Origin: Candidatus Sulfotelmatobacter sp.
GTDB lineage: Bacteria > Acidobacteriota > Terriglobia > Terriglobales > Acidobacteriaceae
Reading direction: 5' to 3'
Assembly (NCBI GenBank): GCA_030049565.1
Contig: JASIKQ010000443.1
Location: 1-15,098 of the forward strand
DNA: 15,098 nt
In this document: positions 14,103 through 15,098 of the stretch, in pieces
How the letters are laid out: every line of letters starts with the position of its first letter
Position numbering within the stretch: the stretch's first letter is position 1
Notes under the pieces: model-generated
Told to the model about the DNA's origin: nothing
Databases searched by the model: none
What the model saw: only the letters and a program-made list of their open reading frames with translations
Position numbers and translations under genes: made by a program

Positions 14103-15098
14103 TCACTGCCTTTGCGCGCCGGCAACTGCCGCGTCCACGGTAATCTGACAGAGAAAAATATTCTCTCCAAAGCGTTGCGGCGCCGAACATCCGAACTGGC
14201 GCAGTTGCCCTTGCAACCCCGGCGCCGAATCCGTAATCCAGCCTGCGTCAAACACCCAAACGCTGGTTCGAGGCCCGAGTTGATAGGTTCTCACCATGCC
14301 GGCGAGGGCGCTGGGGAACTCGGCGCCGTTGAACCTCCACTGGCGAGAACTGGTGGTTATGACCGTATAGGGACCGCAATCTGCCATGGTAAATTCGTGC
14401 GGCGGGCCAAAAACCTGGACCACGCCAGGCTCGCAGACGTAGTAGCCAAACAATAACGCGCTCTGATAATCGGCAATGACTACCGATGCCTTCACTGCTG
14501 ACCGGCGAAACGAATCCACGGCTTGCTTCATCAAGGGACGCGCCTGATTTCGAGGCCGAATCAAGGGCGGCGGCGAGGGGAACAGATTGCACACCACTAG
14601 GGCGCAGATCACTATCAGCGATGCGACCACGAATCGCGACCGCGCCCATGGCCCCAGCCCCACACAAATGCCAGCCACGGCAAAGGGCAAAAGCCACACG
14701 GAGTGTCGGGTGGCGCCATAGGGATACTGACCGGTCAGAGCCGCGCCGCAGTTTACGGCAAAAGAGAGGAGCACGAGCAAAGCCAGCGCACGCCGGTTCG
14801 GGCTGTTGCTAGAACTCTTCCCTCGCAGCAGCATTACGATGCCCGCCATAAACGCCAGCAATGCAAGCGCGCCCACCACTCCATGGCTAAACAGGTAAGT
14901 AAAGACTCTTAGCGTCTGCACCGCTGCGAAGCCGGCTGTGGTTCGCTCGTGCGAATGAAGGATCGATTTCCGCAGGTAGGTGTCATAGTCCGGCGCCAAC
15001 ATGCCCGCTTGACGCAGCGGAAGAAGATGGGTGAAAACATAATAGCCACTCAACGCTAAAGCAACGATCTGTCCCGTTGCCCAACTGATAACCAGAGG
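14103..15098 (-). CDS. Polytopic membrane protein, probable GT-C-type glycosyltransferase, 5' part outside the window
   Basis: The frame stays open to the window end (reads PLVISWATGQIVALALSGYY... from 15098), so only the C-terminal 331 codons are present and no start is visible. About five hydrophobic segments are seen: ISWATGQIVALALSGYYVF, VVGALALLAFMAGIVMLL, LALLVLLSFAVNCGAALTG, VWLLPFAVAGICVGLG and FVVASLIVICALVVCNLF. The loop GQYPYGATRHSVWLLP after the third is reminiscent of undecaprenyl/dolichyl-phosphate-sugar dependent GT-C (ArnT/PMT-like) enzymes. A soluble C-terminal domain of about 150 residues follows (RPLMKQAVDSFRRS onward), probably periplasmic. The catalytic N-terminal loop is outside the window, so function is inferred. 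It converges on the TPR gene with only 34 bases between the stop codons. That gap holds a weak bulged stem (14065-14095). Confidence 0.72.
   Translation of the reverse strand, partial: PLVISWATGQIVALALSGYYVFTHLLPLRQAGMLAPDYDTYLRKSILHSHERTTAGFAAVQTLRVFTYLFSHGVVGALALLAFMAGIVMLLRGKSSSNSPNRRALALLVLLSFAVNCGAALTGQYPYGATRHSVWLLPFAVAGICVGLGPWARSRFVVASLIVICALVVCNLFPSPPPLIRPRNQARPLMKQAVDSFRRSAVKASVVIADYQSALLFGYYVCEPGVVQVFGPPHEFTMADCGPYTVITTSSRQWRFNGAEFPSALAGMVRTYQLGPRTSVWVFDAGWITDSAPGLQGQLRQFGCSAPQRFGENIFLCQITVDAAVAGAQRQ

Noticed and set aside
14112..14912. Open frames on the + strand opposite the membrane protein
   Set aside because: They are Arg/Ala-rich shadows of the minus-strand gene, which has clear membrane helices.

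Overview
The window looks like a chromosomal segment of an Acidobacteriota bacterium (Terriglobales/Koribacter-like). This is inferred from protein style and gene order, not from a database search. Supporting signs are a moderately GC-rich sequence, an argG-argH-GNAT arginine block, a tgt-yajC-secD-secF block followed by tonB-exbB-exbD-exbD and a TPR lipoprotein, and GC-rich hairpin repeats. Every gene but the last lies on the + strand. No rRNA, tRNA, CRISPR array, transposase or phage gene was found, and no gene-free stretch exceeds 300 bases.

Layout. (1) 1-2853: arginine biosynthesis. A 5'-truncated argG overlaps argH by ATGA, and argH overlaps a short GNAT acetyltransferase of the stand-alone ArgA type, so the three genes are probably translationally coupled. 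(2) 2974-4278: a FucP/GluP-like sugar:H+ symporter. (3) 4512-4979: a small YfcE/MJ0936-type metallophosphoesterase with a TTG start, preceded by two TTCGCGAA palindromes. (4) 5163-10038: tgt (queuosine tRNA modification), then yajC, secD and secF (accessory Sec export machinery). (5) 10212-13007: tonB, exbB and two exbD genes, an inner-membrane proton-driven energy transducer for outer-membrane transport. (6) 13229-14068: a TPR lipoprotein. (7) 14103-15098, - strand: the 3' part of a polytopic GT-C-like membrane protein, convergent with the TPR gene and running off the window.

Regions 4-6 together concern the cell envelope: SecDF-YajC moves proteins across the inner membrane, and TonB-ExbBD powers uptake through outer-membrane receptors.

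The coding content is mostly ordinary housekeeping. The less ordinary material is structural: a pair of perfect hairpins lying in frame inside tgt and encoding an extra protein segment; two strong tandem hairpins between exbB and the first exbD; a diverged repeat on both sides of secD, one copy running into a long inverted repeat; a 16-base direct repeat around the tgt 3' end; and an insertion in the SecF periplasmic domain. I saw no convincing new defence or mobile system.
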